Positions 37,840 through 50,031 of a DNA stretch of 64,000 nucleotides are shown here, piece after piece. The translations under genes were made by a program, and so were the position numbers. Where the stretch lies: contig NMRB01002283.1 in the NCBI GenBank assembly GCA_002633025.1, positions 42,291 through 106,290 on the forward strand, given 5' to 3'. The DNA comes from Notospermus geniculatus (lineage: Eukaryota > Nemertea > Pilidiophora > Heteronemertea > Lineidae). Under the pieces are notes generated by a model, which saw only the letters and a list, made by a program, of their open reading frames with translations, was not told the origin of the DNA and did not search any database. Each line of letters starts with the position of its first letter. The stretch's first letter is position 1.

Positions 37840-37962
37840 GGGCCCATATTCATAAAACCTTGCCAGCTTAGTTGTCTGCTAGTTGTGTACGTTGGTCTGT
37901 ACAAACTAGGCACTTTAGCAGGCAACTACATGTAAGCCTAGCAGGGTTTTATGAATATGGCT
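37840..37962. repeat. Hairpin element with GGGCCCATATTCATAAAAC ends
   Basis: The termini match those at 18425-18532, with an unrelated interior. The foldback family is therefore defined by its ends. Confidence 0.7.
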
Positions 37963-39215
37963 CCTGGTGGCCACATTTGAAATCTGATCGGACCGAAATT
38001 CACCACAGACATAAAGGGCACCTAGATACATCATCACACCTAATTTGAACAATCCAGGACAAATAGCCATGAAACGTGCCGCCCAACAATATAATTTCGA
38101 ACTTTGACCTCTGTGACCTTGAAAATTACGTCAAACCAAAAACCCGGGTGATATGTCATGTATCCTCATCAGGTGTACCTACGATAAAAAGTTGCTGATG
38201 ATCCGATCAACGGTTAAGGCGAAACTGCACTTCAAAGGTTTTCGGTTTATCACCCCTGGTGGCCATGCTCGGAATTACATCGGACCGAAACTTGGTGTCT
38301 GTGGTCATCTGACCTAGGGGCACATATGTGTGAAGTTTGAAGACAATAGCTCCAGTGGTTCACCATCAGTTTCCAAACAGAATGTATGTACTGTAGTTCA
38401 CTGAATAGTCACTAGATGGCTCCATTTGAAATGGACAAAAAGTGCAATAACTAACTTATTATTCGATGGATCATCACCAAATTTTTATCATAGGTACATC
38501 TAATGCAGATACATGATATATTATACGGCTTTTTAAGTTGAACAACGTTAATCGGTTACACAGGTCAAGGTTCCATTTTTCAAAATGGCTGCCTGGCAGC
38601 GCACCATCAAGTCCGATCACGCTGAAATTTGCTGTGCTCATGAAGGCTACAAAGATACATACTTGTCCAAGTTCAGAACATTCTAGCTCCAGTAGTTTAC
38701 GAGCTATGGGCCAACACCCAATTTCCAAGATAGCCACCTGGTGGCCATATATGAAGTCCGATCGGACCGAAATCCGCTACAGACATAGAGGGTACCAAGA
38801 TACATCATCACACCTAATTTGAACAATCCAGGACAAATAGCCACAAAACGTGCCACCTGACGATGAAATTTCAAACTTTGACCTCCGTGACCTTGAAAAT
38901 TAGGTCAAATCAAAAACCCGGGTGAAATGTCGTGTATCCTCATAAGATGTACCTACGATAAAAATTTGGTGATGATCCGATCAACGGTTAAGGCGAAACT
39001 GCACTTTAAAGGTTTTCGGTTTATCCCCCTGGTGGCCAAGCCAGGAATCAGACCGGACCGAAACTTGGTGTCTGAGGTCATCTCACCAAGGGGTATATAT
39101 GTACCAAGTTTCAGATCAATAGCCCCAGCGCTTACGAAACGTGTCATGCTAACGGTCAACGACGACGGACGACGGATGCTGCACCATCGTAAGAGCTCAC
39201 TGCAGGTGAGCTAAT
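37960..39215. repeat. Dispersed repeat with internal direct duplication
   Basis: The block at 38030-38290 (TAATTTGAACAATCCAGGAC ... GATCCGATCAACGGTTAAGG) recurs at 38813-39060 with about 90% identity by eye, offset about 780 bp. The end reads CTCACTGCAGGTGAGCTAAT. There is no intact protein. Confidence 0.65.
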
Positions 39216-39300
39216 AAGTACCACCTGGTAGCATTTTGGATAACCTGGTGGAGCCCTTCTTTGTGTTAGATTAGGAAATGAAGAGTTGTGGCAGATTTAA

Positions 39301-39539
39301 AGGAGTTAGACGCCGAAGTTGTAAACAAGCTGGTTTGTTTACAAATATGGTCGGCAAACTAGTTTCATTCCTTCGTGCAGGTGGCAGCACCCGTGATCGT
39401 TAGACTGGTTCCCGGTCCGATGCAACTCACTCACGATATTCACGTCAGTACATATCACCGACAATAGGTGGCAGCACCGCAGGCGTCCGTGGATAGAGAA
39501 CCAGTGAGTGAGTGTTTACAACTTCGGCGTCTAACTCCT
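39301..39539. mobile_element. TTAA-flanked MITE
   Basis: The termini AGGAGTTAGACGCCGAAGTT and the exact inverse (AACTTCGGCGTCTAACTCCT) are flanked by TTAA at 39297-39300 and 39540-39543. The interior repeats GGTGGCAGCACC twice. Confidence 0.85.
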
Positions 39540-39576
39540 TTAAGTGGAAATAAAATTTTTATCCAAAAGAGTACCA

Positions 39577-39770
39577 TTGAAAGGGGCTGGAAACCTAAGA
39601 CAGGGTTTGTCAAAATGGGCCAATTTTGGAAACTACTTGACCAATTTTCCTGAAACTTGCAAGGTTAGTAGGGTTGACCATATCATTGGAAAATATGAAG
39701 AAACCAAAACAACAAACTGACCCTGACCTAATTAACTAAAACAATGTAATTTTCAGACCCCTCAAATCAC
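39577..39770 (+). repeat. Dispersed repeat, inverted partner of 41465-41660
   Basis: The AAAGGGGCTGGAAACCTAAG ... GACCTAATTAACTAAAACAA stretch is repeated in reverse orientation 1.9 kb downstream at 41465-41660 with about 85% similarity by eye. It belongs with repeat family X. Confidence 0.75.
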
Positions 39771-40239
39771 ATGAAATAAACATCGCACAAACACACAAAA
39801 CTGCCTTCCATACAAGAGCACGCGCACAAAGTGAAGTGCTGAACCTGATACACTAAACAGTCCAATGAACAGAAGTTGTCATAGCCTGCGCAAAGTGCAT
39901 TCAATTCAGGCCAACACACCGACTGAAAAAAGTAAACAAATCAACCCTCCCTCTCCACCATGATGAAACAAAACAAGCCCAACCCAGTACTCGCACAAAA
40001 AGGGTGAGTGATAATCCACGGCTCGTCGTAATGAAAATGCTCGTGAACACCCCACCTTGCACCATGGCTAAATATACAGACTGACCTCAAACCACTTCTA
40101 AATATAAATCCACTTCTAAATACAAATCCACGTGCTTCTCAACCTAATTACACAAACCATCATATAGGTACATGTATTTGCTCGTCCGCCCGTGAGCCTG
40201 AGATTGAACACGTGCTCATCAGCCTCTGTCCCACTTTCG

Positions 40240-40590
40240 GACTCCGTCGGTAACAGGGGCAATGTAAACCCCGCATGGATTTTAACCAATCGGATTCATT
40301 TCTTAATTATGAAATCGGTAGAAAACCACAAAATGCCCGAAAAAACATATTAATCGCAAACTAATCGGTTTTATTATTAGCCCGGACACTACTGTTTCAG
40401 CCACCGTGCAAATATCTCTCGTGTATATAATTATTGTATATTCATATTCTGGGGTGGCCCACACGCTAGCGGTCTTTTTGTGGCCTTAGTGTGGGTCTCC
40501 CCGACCATATATTTTGTTACCTGGCACCTCAGATATATGTATTATTTATTCTTTTTGGTCAAAATAAAGTCAATCAATCAATCAATACTA
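40240..40590 (+). repeat. Possible retroposon 3' end with (CAAT)n tail
   Basis: Sequence ending AAAATAAAGTCAATCAATCA resembles the simple-repeat tails of some non-LTR elements and SINEs. No reverse-transcriptase frame is seen upstream, so the class is uncertain. Confidence 0.35.
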
Positions 40591-40868
40591 GGCATAAAAA
40601 GTAACATATACCAGCTGAATGTTTTGAAGGCCGATAATGATTTAGTGCCGAAAAGTGTGTCGAAAGCTCATTTTGGACCAAATATAATGGTCACTTAAAG
40701 GGACTATAGGCCCACGTGGACCAATATCTTAATTAATGGTGCCAGGCAAGAGCTGGAAGGGCTGTATTTTGAGGGTTGACCTGATGGTATTGTTATTGAA
40801 ATGATGAGGTTTATAATGGCTGACTGCTTTCTCCACTGCTCTGACATCATGCACACCTGGTTAACCCT

Positions 40869-41024
40869 GGGCTGGGTTGCACAAAACTCATGTTAGCGCT
40901 AACTTGGTGTTAGCGCTAACTTTATGTTAAATGACGTAAAAAGACAAGGGATTTTGACGTCATCTAACATAAAGTTAGCGCTAACACCAAGTTAGCGCTA
41001 TCGTGAGTTTTGTGCAACCGGCCC
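40869..41024. mobile_element. Hairpin element, inverted copy 2 of 37273-37429
   Basis: The GGGCTGGGTTGCACAAAACT left end and GTGCAACCGGCCC right end match the copy at 37273-37429 read on the other strand. The arms contain AGCGCTAACTTGGTGTTAGC. Confidence 0.85.
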
Positions 41025-43628
41025 CTGTTCAATATGGTGGTTACTAATATGTTGCATGATCCATTCATTGTCAGATTACCTGGGATTTCCCGGCCTGGGA
41101 CAAGTGAATGGAGAACAACTCTACTTTCAACTGTACATCAAGTCCCCATAGGCCTGATAACTACTCGTCTTATATAAGGCTCAGGGCAGTCAGGCAGACC
41201 AGAGCCAGCACCATTTATGTAATACACATTTATTGACCTGTTAATGTGAATAGGACCTTGCGTGGGTAACCTGGTAAGTCTTAACAATGGACTTGTAAAT
41301 AAGGCCCTTTTGCCTGGGCCCATCAGTTAGAATATTAATTTTCTTTGTTTCATTTTCAAAGGTTGTGACTTAAATTAATTATTTATTTATTGTAACATTT
41401 TTGGTATATTATCATGTCAACATATATGTGAAGTTACAGGCCCATAGGATGTTTTTTTCTTGTGTTTCTGAGGATCTGAAAAATTGCATTGTCTTAGTTC
41501 ATTAGGTCAGGGTCAGTCTGTTGCTTTGTTTCTTCATATTTTCCAATGATATGGTCAACACTATTAACCTTCCAAGTTTCAGGCAAATCGGTTAAGTAGT
41601 TTCCAAAATTGGCCCATTTTGACAAACCCTGTCTTAAGTTTCCAGCCCCTTTGATAAGGAGTTGATAGAAGGATGTCTAGTGAATAAACAAAGAAGAGTT
41701 CACCTTGGCATAATGCTGGATTCCCAATACATTAACCCCCAAAGAAGCTTATAACAGCCATTTTACCCAACTTGACAAAAATATTCTGGTTTAATCCAAA
41801 AAGATATTGGGCAAGTAAAGGTGTTTTTCTCTGCTCCTATCCTTCTACTTTATAGCTCACCAAAAATCTCTTTGGCACTATTCAGGATTTTAGCGTGACC
41901 AGCATCTGAATTTCATAGAGTCACCACTTTGGCCCACTGCAGCACTTTTCGGGGCCCCTTAAAATTTTAATCCAGACTCCTAAGCATGAGTGCAGAGCCT
42001 TTGTCTCATAGATTCATAATAACCCTGAACTTATATGGCACCCCTAATATTTAACCCGTAATCTGGGGGTGAAAACATTGAAATTCTGCCATCAGAGGGC
42101 TCTGTAAGCCGCATGTCAGTTCCCCCTTAATACAGATTGATGCCAAAGGGAAACTTTCAGGAATATCATCAGCGTGTTTCATTTTCAAAATAGTGTTTCT
42201 TTGTACTGCGTCTTATCTTAAATCTTTGACCCCCAAAGCCGAGATAACTCGGTTTCTGTTAGGTGCCCCACACCACCACATTCTTTTGCTCATAACTCAG
42301 TTATTATTGGTCCGATTGAGCTGAAATTAGGTGCATATGAAAGAGAACTAAATTCTACACAAGTTGATCCCTCTTTCACGCGCCTTTGCCGAAAATACAT
42401 ATGAGTAGGGCTTAAAATCGAGCAAAAATACTTTCGAATTGGCTGTGTCACTGGGATTGACGTTGTTAAAAACGGCTTCTGCCGCACTATAGGCCTACAT
42501 GTCCAGTTTGCACGTCACACCACCAAGAAACATTTAGGGAATTTATTTGTACGTCAGTGTGCTCAAAACTGGCCCTGTCGAATGGCAGTGCCCTTTTCAA
42601 AACGCGCCTGTGCGAGAACGCCAGTCACAGGGGCTCATTGAGGAATGAAATAACGAGCGTGATTGTGTCTATTCACTGTTAAAAAATTGCTTCGAAATCA
42701 TGCACGGTTAAGGAGTAAGAGCAAAATTACTAGACCCACGTCATTGTCGAACCCCCTGCAAAAAGACAGTTTTTTCCAAAAATGGCTGGGGTCAAAGAGT
42801 TAATCTTCATATTCATTCATTCATATCATTACCGGCGTCGTAACCCTGTTGAGTTTTTGCCGGAGGTATGAAGTCCACGACAGGCTACAGTCCACCTGTG
42901 TGTGGTCTTTTACTTCCCCTGGCATAGACACTCAGGTACAACATCACGGCCTACGATGTGTCTGTACTACCTCATACTTTACGCACAAACCCATGGAGAA
43001 CTTCGCCAGGATTCCTGTTTCTCTAGCACCTCGAGTTGCGGTGCACCAATCAGGACACTCGTTAGCCAACCTCGCTGCCAGGTTGGCATCAAGCCAGTCA
43101 AACCAACCGCTCTATATTTTGTGGTTCGAAAGTATTAGGAACGAGGATGGTCAGCCATTCTATCTATTGTGATTTACCCACCACTCACGAACTATGCTGT
43201 TGAACAAAAATACCGTCAATTTTCTAAAACCAGAGAAGGTGGGTGTACAGGAAAATTGATGTGGTATTTAGAAATGTTGAGGTTTATAGCAAATGTTACC
43301 GATCTATGATGAAAATCGAAAACTAGCAGCGGGATTCAGTCCACGAAAAGAACATCCGGTTGGAGACAGCTTTCTACAGCGAAGTTCGTCAAGGGTTTGT
43401 ACGAGCGTAGTCAGAGGGCGGAGCGATGTCACAACCCTTGAGTAGTCAAGATGAGGTACAAGGGACCGCGGCTTGTCCCATCCGACGGACCCACATATTC
43501 TTATTTGCATAAATAAACATTTTCAAACAAACAAACGGACCCTCAATTTTTGTCACAATTTTGTTTCACAATTATATGCCTTCGCCCGGAGTCGAACTCG
43601 CGCCGAGCCATTGAACAGTTTGGTAGTT
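41025..43628. other. Repeat remnants, no gene recognised
   Basis: It holds the inverted family-X copy at 41465-41660, and a stretch at 43500-43530 with an AAATAAACATTTTCAAACAA tail like that of a retroposon. Short frames around 42849-43172 show no domain that I recognise. Confidence 0.4.
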
Positions 43629-44020
43629 AAGGGCGAGCTGTCGTTTTGAATTTTTGAAATGTGGTCAGGCGTTGTAAATAAAAGATGTCAAAATACCATA
43701 AAAGTACAAGTTGTATGACGGAAATGAAGGCACCTCTGTGGTCTGTAAGTCAAAAGGAATTGAATGAGACGCATCTTGGAACGCACTAATGAGCTAATAA
43801 GTTGAAACAAAAGACTAGTAGTCGGTACACTTTCCCAAGAAATGTTCCATTTTGAAGATCAAACGACATGTGGATCATAAAGTTCGAGGTTTTTTCTACT
43901 TAGTCCACCCATTTTGATAGCAGTATTTTCAACAGGTATAGAGCACTCGGCATGCGAATTTCATGAATGCTGCCAGATTTTCCAAAACAGAGCGGCCATA
44001 TTGGATTTGGATTTTACTTC
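43629..44020 (-). repeat. Dispersed repeat, inverted copy of 35646-36096
   Basis: It begins TTAAGGGCGAGCTG and matches copy A on the opposite strand through AAAGATGTCAAAATACCATA and ATCAAACGACATGTGGATCA. The terminus next to TTAA is the shared feature of three copies in the window. Confidence 0.75.
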
Positions 44021-44333
44021 CTGGTTGTCCTCTTTATACTGAGCGTGTATGGTTCACATGAAGAGCATATCAGGACACTCTCGCCACCCCAGGTTCTATG
44101 AGTTTGCGACATTGTTGTCACACCTTCAGTGTGTCATTTACACGCTCCTTCTCCAAGAAAATTGTACCTGTTTTTCGTGCTTGGTGAATTTTGGGTCACG
44201 TGGTCACCATAGTGAGCCGTTATTTTCGTCCTTGATTTTTCCGCCGGCAAAGATAACGCCTTTAATAAGTGACCATTTGCATCCATTTTTGATGTTATGG
44301 TTTGTGTGGGTCATTTTCTCGTGTCCAGGAGAT

Positions 44334-44580
44334 ATTAGAGAGGTTAAGATGCACCCCGAGAACGAGAACGAGAACGTGGTGACAAGAGAATGGGACTTGT
44401 ATCACAAAACCATCTGGAGGTAACTCAGATTGTTTTTCACAGTACCAGTGGCGGATGTCTTCCAATGAAGAACACGCCGTTCTGAAAGCTGGATTCTTGC
44501 TGTTAGAGAAGTTACAGGCATGCCACAAAGTCACCACGTTCTCGTTCTCGTTCTCGGAGTAAAATCTTAACCTCTCTAAT
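44334..44580. mobile_element. MITE with ATTAGAGAGGTTAAGAT ends
   Basis: The terminal repeats of about 45 bp are inverse: ATTAGAGAGGTTAAGAT then a GAGAACGAGAACGAGAACGT stretch, against ACGTTCTCGTTCTCGTTCTC then ATCTTAACCTCTCTAAT. The hexamer GAACGA is repeated in each arm. Confidence 0.8.
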
Positions 44581-44699
44581 GAGCTGAGAACGTTCGGTGT
44601 GAGTGCAGTAAAGACGGTTTTGTCAGTTTTCCTTGGCGGTTTCATGAAGATCAGTTGGTCATGGTTTGCTATGCATCACCGTACATGTTAGTGTACTAG

Positions 44700-45573
44700 C
44701 ATGGGCCAAGAGTGGTTGACGATGGAAAAATGTTGGGTCGTTTGGCGGACGCTAGTGCCTTCAAAGAACCATCAAATTGCCCCCTGAGGGGGGCTATCGT
44801 CTCAGTCAAGTAATCTCTTCACCGAGTTCGTTTCTCACCTGCAGTTAAGTTCGCTTAGTAAGTAAACGAAGTCGAAAATCATTTCCTGTGTAAAACCAAT
44901 GCTGATATCATGGCGGCAGTGATTATAAGTTTGTGGGATATGGCAGGCAGAACAAATGAACAATCCCTTGGATTTTCCTCCAATGAACGCCAAGTTCACT
45001 AAGACAGGTGTAGGTTCTGCCTTGACCAGTCTAAAAATGCCAGTGACCTACCAGTGACTGATAAGCAGATACATGTATACATAACAGTTGGGGCTGATGT
45101 TAGCGTATACCACGAATCTGGGTCATCGTGGCATTATGAGGATAGTGTTGAGTGGAGTGTTTGTGCAATACAAAATAACAATTCTGATGAGGGTTTTCAA
45201 GTTTCGCGTCAGATCCCTGCTGTGCTGGCTATGGCACGGTGTGTAAGGAACTGATGTCCCGTATGGATTGAGCTCTTGTATCTGTCAGTCAAGTGCCCCC
45301 CCCCCCATTTTAACTCCTTATATCCCTTCATCAATTAAGCTGTAATCCTTGGGACTTTCCTCATTTTCTGTTTCTATAAAGCACAGTTATCACATTGGAC
45401 CATAAAAACAGTAAACTGGGGGTGTCTTTATTGCTTTTCTCAGAGGGGCCTGGATTGAAGCAATATGAAAATTCAAAATGTCAGCTCGCCCTTAAGCGCG
45501 CTAACCACTCGACAACCGGGCTTAGACATCGAACATAGCATCACCTCCATCCCTGGAAACGACTTCGTTAACA
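44700..45573. other. No gene recognised
   Basis: A third copy of the CAGCTCGCCC|TTAA terminus lies at 45482-45495. Otherwise only short frames without motifs and a C run at 45297-45306. Confidence 0.35.
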
Positions 45574-46369
45574 GGGCAATTCTCCAGTAGAGAATACATA
45601 TTACAAAATCAAATTGTTATTTTCATCTTTGATATAACAACTCGTTCCGATCTGCAAAAAATCTAGGAGATTCAGGCAACACTGCTGGAAATTATAATGT
45701 GAAGTATTTTCAGTTATAAGGCAAGAAAAATTTATGAAAATTAAAATTCATGTTCTTTTGCACAGCATGTCCTGACATGACCTTGTTTTGATACCCTTCT
45801 TTAGCCCCCCACAGATCAGATTACATCCATGAAAACCACGGTGTTTTGGTTGATTTCACATCTACAAGACCTGATTGAGGAACAGTGGACATGTACAACA
45901 CTGCAGTTGGGATGAATGTGACTTTGAAGCCTTCTTTTCAGAAGTAATTTTTTTGTAATTCCATTACTGTAATTCCGTTACCACACACAGTTTTTAGAAA
46001 TGTTAATTTCTCTTACATGTAGAACGATTTGGTGACGGTTAATATCTGAACTATGAACTAACAACCTAAGCTGTATTATCATACTGTTATTGTAATCATA
46101 CGTTCTGTGGGTATTGTGTAAGAATTTTTTAAAAGTTGGTGACTGCTTTTGACTGCTCTCTGATTAATTCCGTTACCGACCAAAGTGGGCAACACTGCTC
46201 CTGAAGCTTGAATTGTAGACTGGGTTTGAACCTGTTGAAAAATATCTTGGGCTGATATGTCCAGGATATGACTGATTTCATATCCGTCTTATTTCCCAGA
46301 TAAGCGTGGGAACAAAAAATATGACTAAATTTTGCTCTGATTTGTAATTCCGTTACCGGAGAATTGCCC
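45574..46369. mobile_element. Element with GGGCAATTCTCC terminal repeats
   Basis: The 12-bp ends GGGCAATTCTCC and GGAGAATTGCCC are exact inverses, about 796 bp apart. The word TAATTCCGTTACC recurs at about 45968, 46167 and 46344, in one direction, like subterminal binding sites. There is no intact transposase frame. Confidence 0.6.
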
Positions 46370-46831
46370 AACAATGGTTTAAATATTATACTTAGGAAGG
46401 TGTGAACGTTGATATTTCACCGGCATATCTGGGAAATCTTCAAAAATAGCTGATTTATCTCCTTTCATGGAAAGGTGAAGGTATACATGTAAACCAGAGA
46501 ACCCAAAATGCACGACAGTCAGTCCATGCATGTCTACATGTTTATCTTTTTCCTCCTACTTAGCGAGGTTAATTATGTTGAAAATTTGAGATATCGCAAT
46601 CTGGGGTACGAAAGGTATGAACAAGGATTATTCAAGATTTCACACAAAACAAGGTCAGTGTTCGACTGCCCACTCCGCTTACCCGGGACTCGTCTGTTTC
46701 TATTTTCATGGAAAAAACACACGTGTTTTCCAAGTAAAACCATTCGAAGTTTTACCCGAGAAAGAGAGGGTTTAAAAATGTTAGAGATTTCAGAAAAAGA
46801 GGCAAAGATAATGATCTTGGAGGTAAGTAAT

Positions 46832-47029
46832 CTTATTCATCGTATCCGTGACGTCGTATCCAGGCCTACATGACGTTGACAACGTTGTGACGTTGCGTCT
46901 TTTTGCCCACCAGCTCCTTCAGCAAAGCAATGAATTTTGCCCACCACCCTTGCGTCATTTGCCCACCACCCTTGCGACGTCAGCAATGGCGGACACTGTC
47001 GGAGTTACGTCATGGATACGATGAATAAG
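46832..47029. mobile_element. MITE with CTTATTCATCGTATCC ends
   Basis: CTTATTCATCGTATCCGTGA is mirrored with one mismatch by TCATGGATACGATGAATAAG. The interior repeats TTTGCCCACCA three times. Confidence 0.8.
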
Positions 47030-47235
47030 TAGAATATTGGTGCAAGTTACTAGGGTGTCTACAATAGCTTCGGTTGGTAGTTTTATAACTTGACAACCTA
47101 CGGTTTGTACGGAATAGCATACAGCCCGGTTTCTATTTTTACCAGCAAAGTTCGGGACAAACATGATAACTAAATTTTACTAAGTGACCATATTGTGAAG
47201 GTGAGACAGAATAAAAGTAGGCTCAAACAAACACA

Positions 47236-47691
47236 AGCTGTGTTCACACTGAAACCGACTTGAAAGCGTTTTCCGTAAAACGTTTTACGGAAAACGCTTT
47301 TGACAAAAAACGACCACGCGACACTACAGACACAAAGCGTTTTCAAATCGCTTTATCGGGCCAGGATTTTGTCGAGTCTGTTCTGCCATCTATGAATGGT
47401 ATTTACTATCATTCCAAGATGGATGCGCCAATTGAAGAGCTTTTCCTTGTTTTGCATTTGTCGGCAAAACGTATGTGCGAATCTATTGCGCATGCGCGCA
47501 ACACTTAGAGGGCCACATTCAAAGGTGTTTAGCCGAACCGTTTACAAGTCGTGTTGAAGCCACTTCTGGAACCGTTTTTGTTAAAACACGCTTTCAAACC
47601 GTTTTTAGAGGCCTCTATTGTGGCGCCCTAAACCGTTTCAACATCTTAAAACGTTTACAAAACGTTTTAAAAGCCCAGTGTGAACGCAGCT
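47236..47691. mobile_element. Element with AGCTGTGTTCACACTG ends and AAACG-word array
   Basis: The ends AGCTGTGTTCACACTG and CAGTGTGAACGCAGCT are inverse with one mismatch. The interior carries AAACG/CGTTT words more than a dozen times, including ACGTTTTACGG next to its inverse. No coding capacity; TGTGAACG ends recur as a fragment near 48140. Confidence 0.75.
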
Positions 47692-48319
47692 AATGAAATG
47701 GACAAGTCCTACGTCATTCGGGCGGTTCGCTATCAGCCTACCTACATGTACAGAAGAAAAATTGGCTGACTGTATTTTGGCACAGATCATAACATTTTGA
47801 AGGATTTTTTTCGGGATTTTTTATCCACACATATCTTATAGGATTCCATAATCGCATTTTACCCTATTTTTTACCACAGGTATCATGCTCCCATGCCTTC
47901 ACACTACTGCACTGTACTGTACTGTACTTCACGTCGTTCACCAATTAGGTAAAACAGGCAATACTGGCACGCGTCCGATAGCGGACAAGTACCGTCAGGG
48001 AAAGTTGAAAAGAACTTTGAAGAGATAGTTCAAGAGTTCAAGTCTTTGGTGTGACCCTTTTATTGAAAATCCATTGAACTTATTTTCCCGGTGGTGAACG
48101 CGCGTCGTTTTTCGCCGTCGTGGCCCGCGGCGCGGTTTTGGTGTGAACGGGCCTTTACTCGAAGGGTGATGTGCGACGTAACGCAGTGGTGAGCAGATAG
48201 CCCTTCAATTATCGAAGATTGTGTGTGCGGGCGCTCCAGATTGAAGACTGGGTTGTGCCACTCGTTGCCACAATGACCTGTTGTAGCAACTGTTCGGTTC
48301 AGTTGCTTCCAGTCGCAAG

Positions 48320-48720
48320 GCCTATAGGGAACATGGGGCAAAACGGGGCCACGGGGCAAAACGGGGTGTGGAGAAATACATACCCTCAATTAATCATGAC
48401 GTCTTTAGGGACTCCGCCACAGGAGTTCAAGAAATTAACTCATTTCATGTAAAAATGACATTAAAAAATTGATTTTTCGACATTTTTTAGAAATATTAGC
48501 ATTGTCTTTATGTCCTCGTGTATGTCAAAGAATACTTGAATTCAAATGAGCAGTCTGTTGTTTGAAAGTAGGCATACTAGACTTGTTTACAAAAAATTAC
48601 CTTGAGACATTGCTTTGACCTTGTGGTCATAGTCAGCCATGTTTTTGTGCGTGGCCCATCTGGGGCAAAATGGGGCCGATGTTCCCATTTTGCCCCAGTT
48701 GTACGTGTGTGCCATTTGCA
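48320..48720. repeat. GGGGCAAAAYGGGG-word repeat, left part
   Basis: GGGGCAAAACGGGGCCACGG and related words occur here and, in both directions, at 49710-49770. They bracket the 48.75-49.51 kb array and may be terminal parts of one larger element. Confidence 0.45.
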
Positions 48721-48754
48721 AAGACTGACTTTCTGCTAGCCGTCAATGGGTGAT

Positions 48755-49510
48755 TTCAAAGTTGGTGTTGGTGTTAGTGTTGGGTGTCAGTGTTGGTGTT
48801 GGTGTCTACCCAGACCCCCAAACACCAAGACCGGTGTTGACAACGAGTGTAAACACTGGTGTCAACACTGGTGTTTGTTCCACACCGGGTGTTGTTGGAT
48901 GGTGTTGAACTGAAGCTCAAAACACAAGGTCCCAGTCAACACCTGTGTTAACACCGGTGTTGGTGTTGACTTTGGGGAATCCCCAGATTTTCATGCATGT
49001 TGTTTGGCTGGCTACGGTTTGGTCAAATTTCTTTGATTCGCAAGTTTTTATCAGGTAAGATGTCTTATTTGGTGACAAGCTTTATGCCTATATTTTTGCC
49101 CAAATGGAGCAAGTTGATTCAAATTCTGAGGTAAATGCATGCAAGCCTAACACTAACACCAACTTTGAAATCAAGCTGGTGTTAACCCCTAGGGGTTGGG
49201 TGTTAACACAACAAGAAACTCCTTTATATTTTATTGGAGTGAACACCAGCTGCGGTTTAGCTCAACACCCGGTGTTGAGGTTAACACCCAACACTAACAT
49301 TGAAATGGGCTAACACCAATACCAGGTGTTAACACCAACACCACTGCTTGATTTCATAGTTGGTGTTGAAGTGGGTGTTAGTGTTGGTGCTGGTGTTGAT
49401 GTCAACACTCAACACCAACTTTGATTTTGGGTAACACCAACACCAGGTGTTAACACCAACACCACTGCTTGAGTTCAAAGTTGGTGTGGAGATGGGGGTT
49501 AGTGACATTT
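48755..49510. repeat. Array of GTGTTGGTGTT / GGTGTTAACACC words
   Basis: Dozens of copies of GTGTT and its inverse AACAC form nested palindromes such as GGTGTTAACACC and GTGTTGACTTTGG. A direct repeat of about 25-40 bp (TGTGTGCCATTTGCAAAGAC) flanks the array at 48704 and 49561. Confidence 0.75.
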
Positions 49511-49859
49511 CTGCCAGCGCTCAATACCTGCTAGTGAAGCAGTGATGTCCCCTTTTAATTTTGTGTGCCATTTGCAAAGACTGACGTTCTGCTAACAATC
49601 AGTAGGTGCAGCGATCAATCAAAAGGTTCCATGACATCTATTTATATGTTTTTATCCTATAAGAACAGGATACAAGTTATTTCTTGCTTTTAAGCCTCTT
49701 GTTTACAGATCCCCATTTTGCCCCAAGAGGGAACCCCAGTTTGCCCCAAGTATGGGGCAAAATGGGGCAACATGACATTTTCATTATTTTTCATTTTGGC
49801 GTAACATGCAAAGAAGAAACCCAGGTTTGTGTGTTTGTATGTTCTAGAGTTTCGGATTG

Positions 49860-49920
49860 TAAAGTTCCAGCCTGAAGAAGACCCCGGTTGGGGTCGAAAA
49901 TTCGCAAACATTCTGGAAAT
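49860..49920 (+). ncRNA. Hammerhead-ribozyme-like motif
   Basis: The core words CTGAAGA and GAAA flank a perfect stem II, GACCCC-GGTT-GGGGTC. Stem I would pair TTCCAG upstream (49865-49870) with CTGGAA downstream. Stem III is very short (AAT/ATT). Hammerhead motifs of this minimal type are known from Penelope-like retroelements. An extra C between stem I and the core breaks the canonical fold, so activity is doubtful. Confidence 0.45.
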
Positions 49921-50031
49921 TGACTTTTTCTATATAATTTGTATGAAAAGAGTTATTGTTCGTTGATGTTCCCAACAAACTTTCAGTTTGTAAAAAATGA
50001 ACGTCTTCATGTATTGACCCTTTAAAGTTAG

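Noticed and set aside
43570-43612. tRNA-like T-arm/B-box on the minus strand (GAGTTCGACTCCGGG)
   Set aside because: No acceptor stem or anticodon arm can be matched at the right distance; perhaps a SINE fragment, not a tRNA gene.
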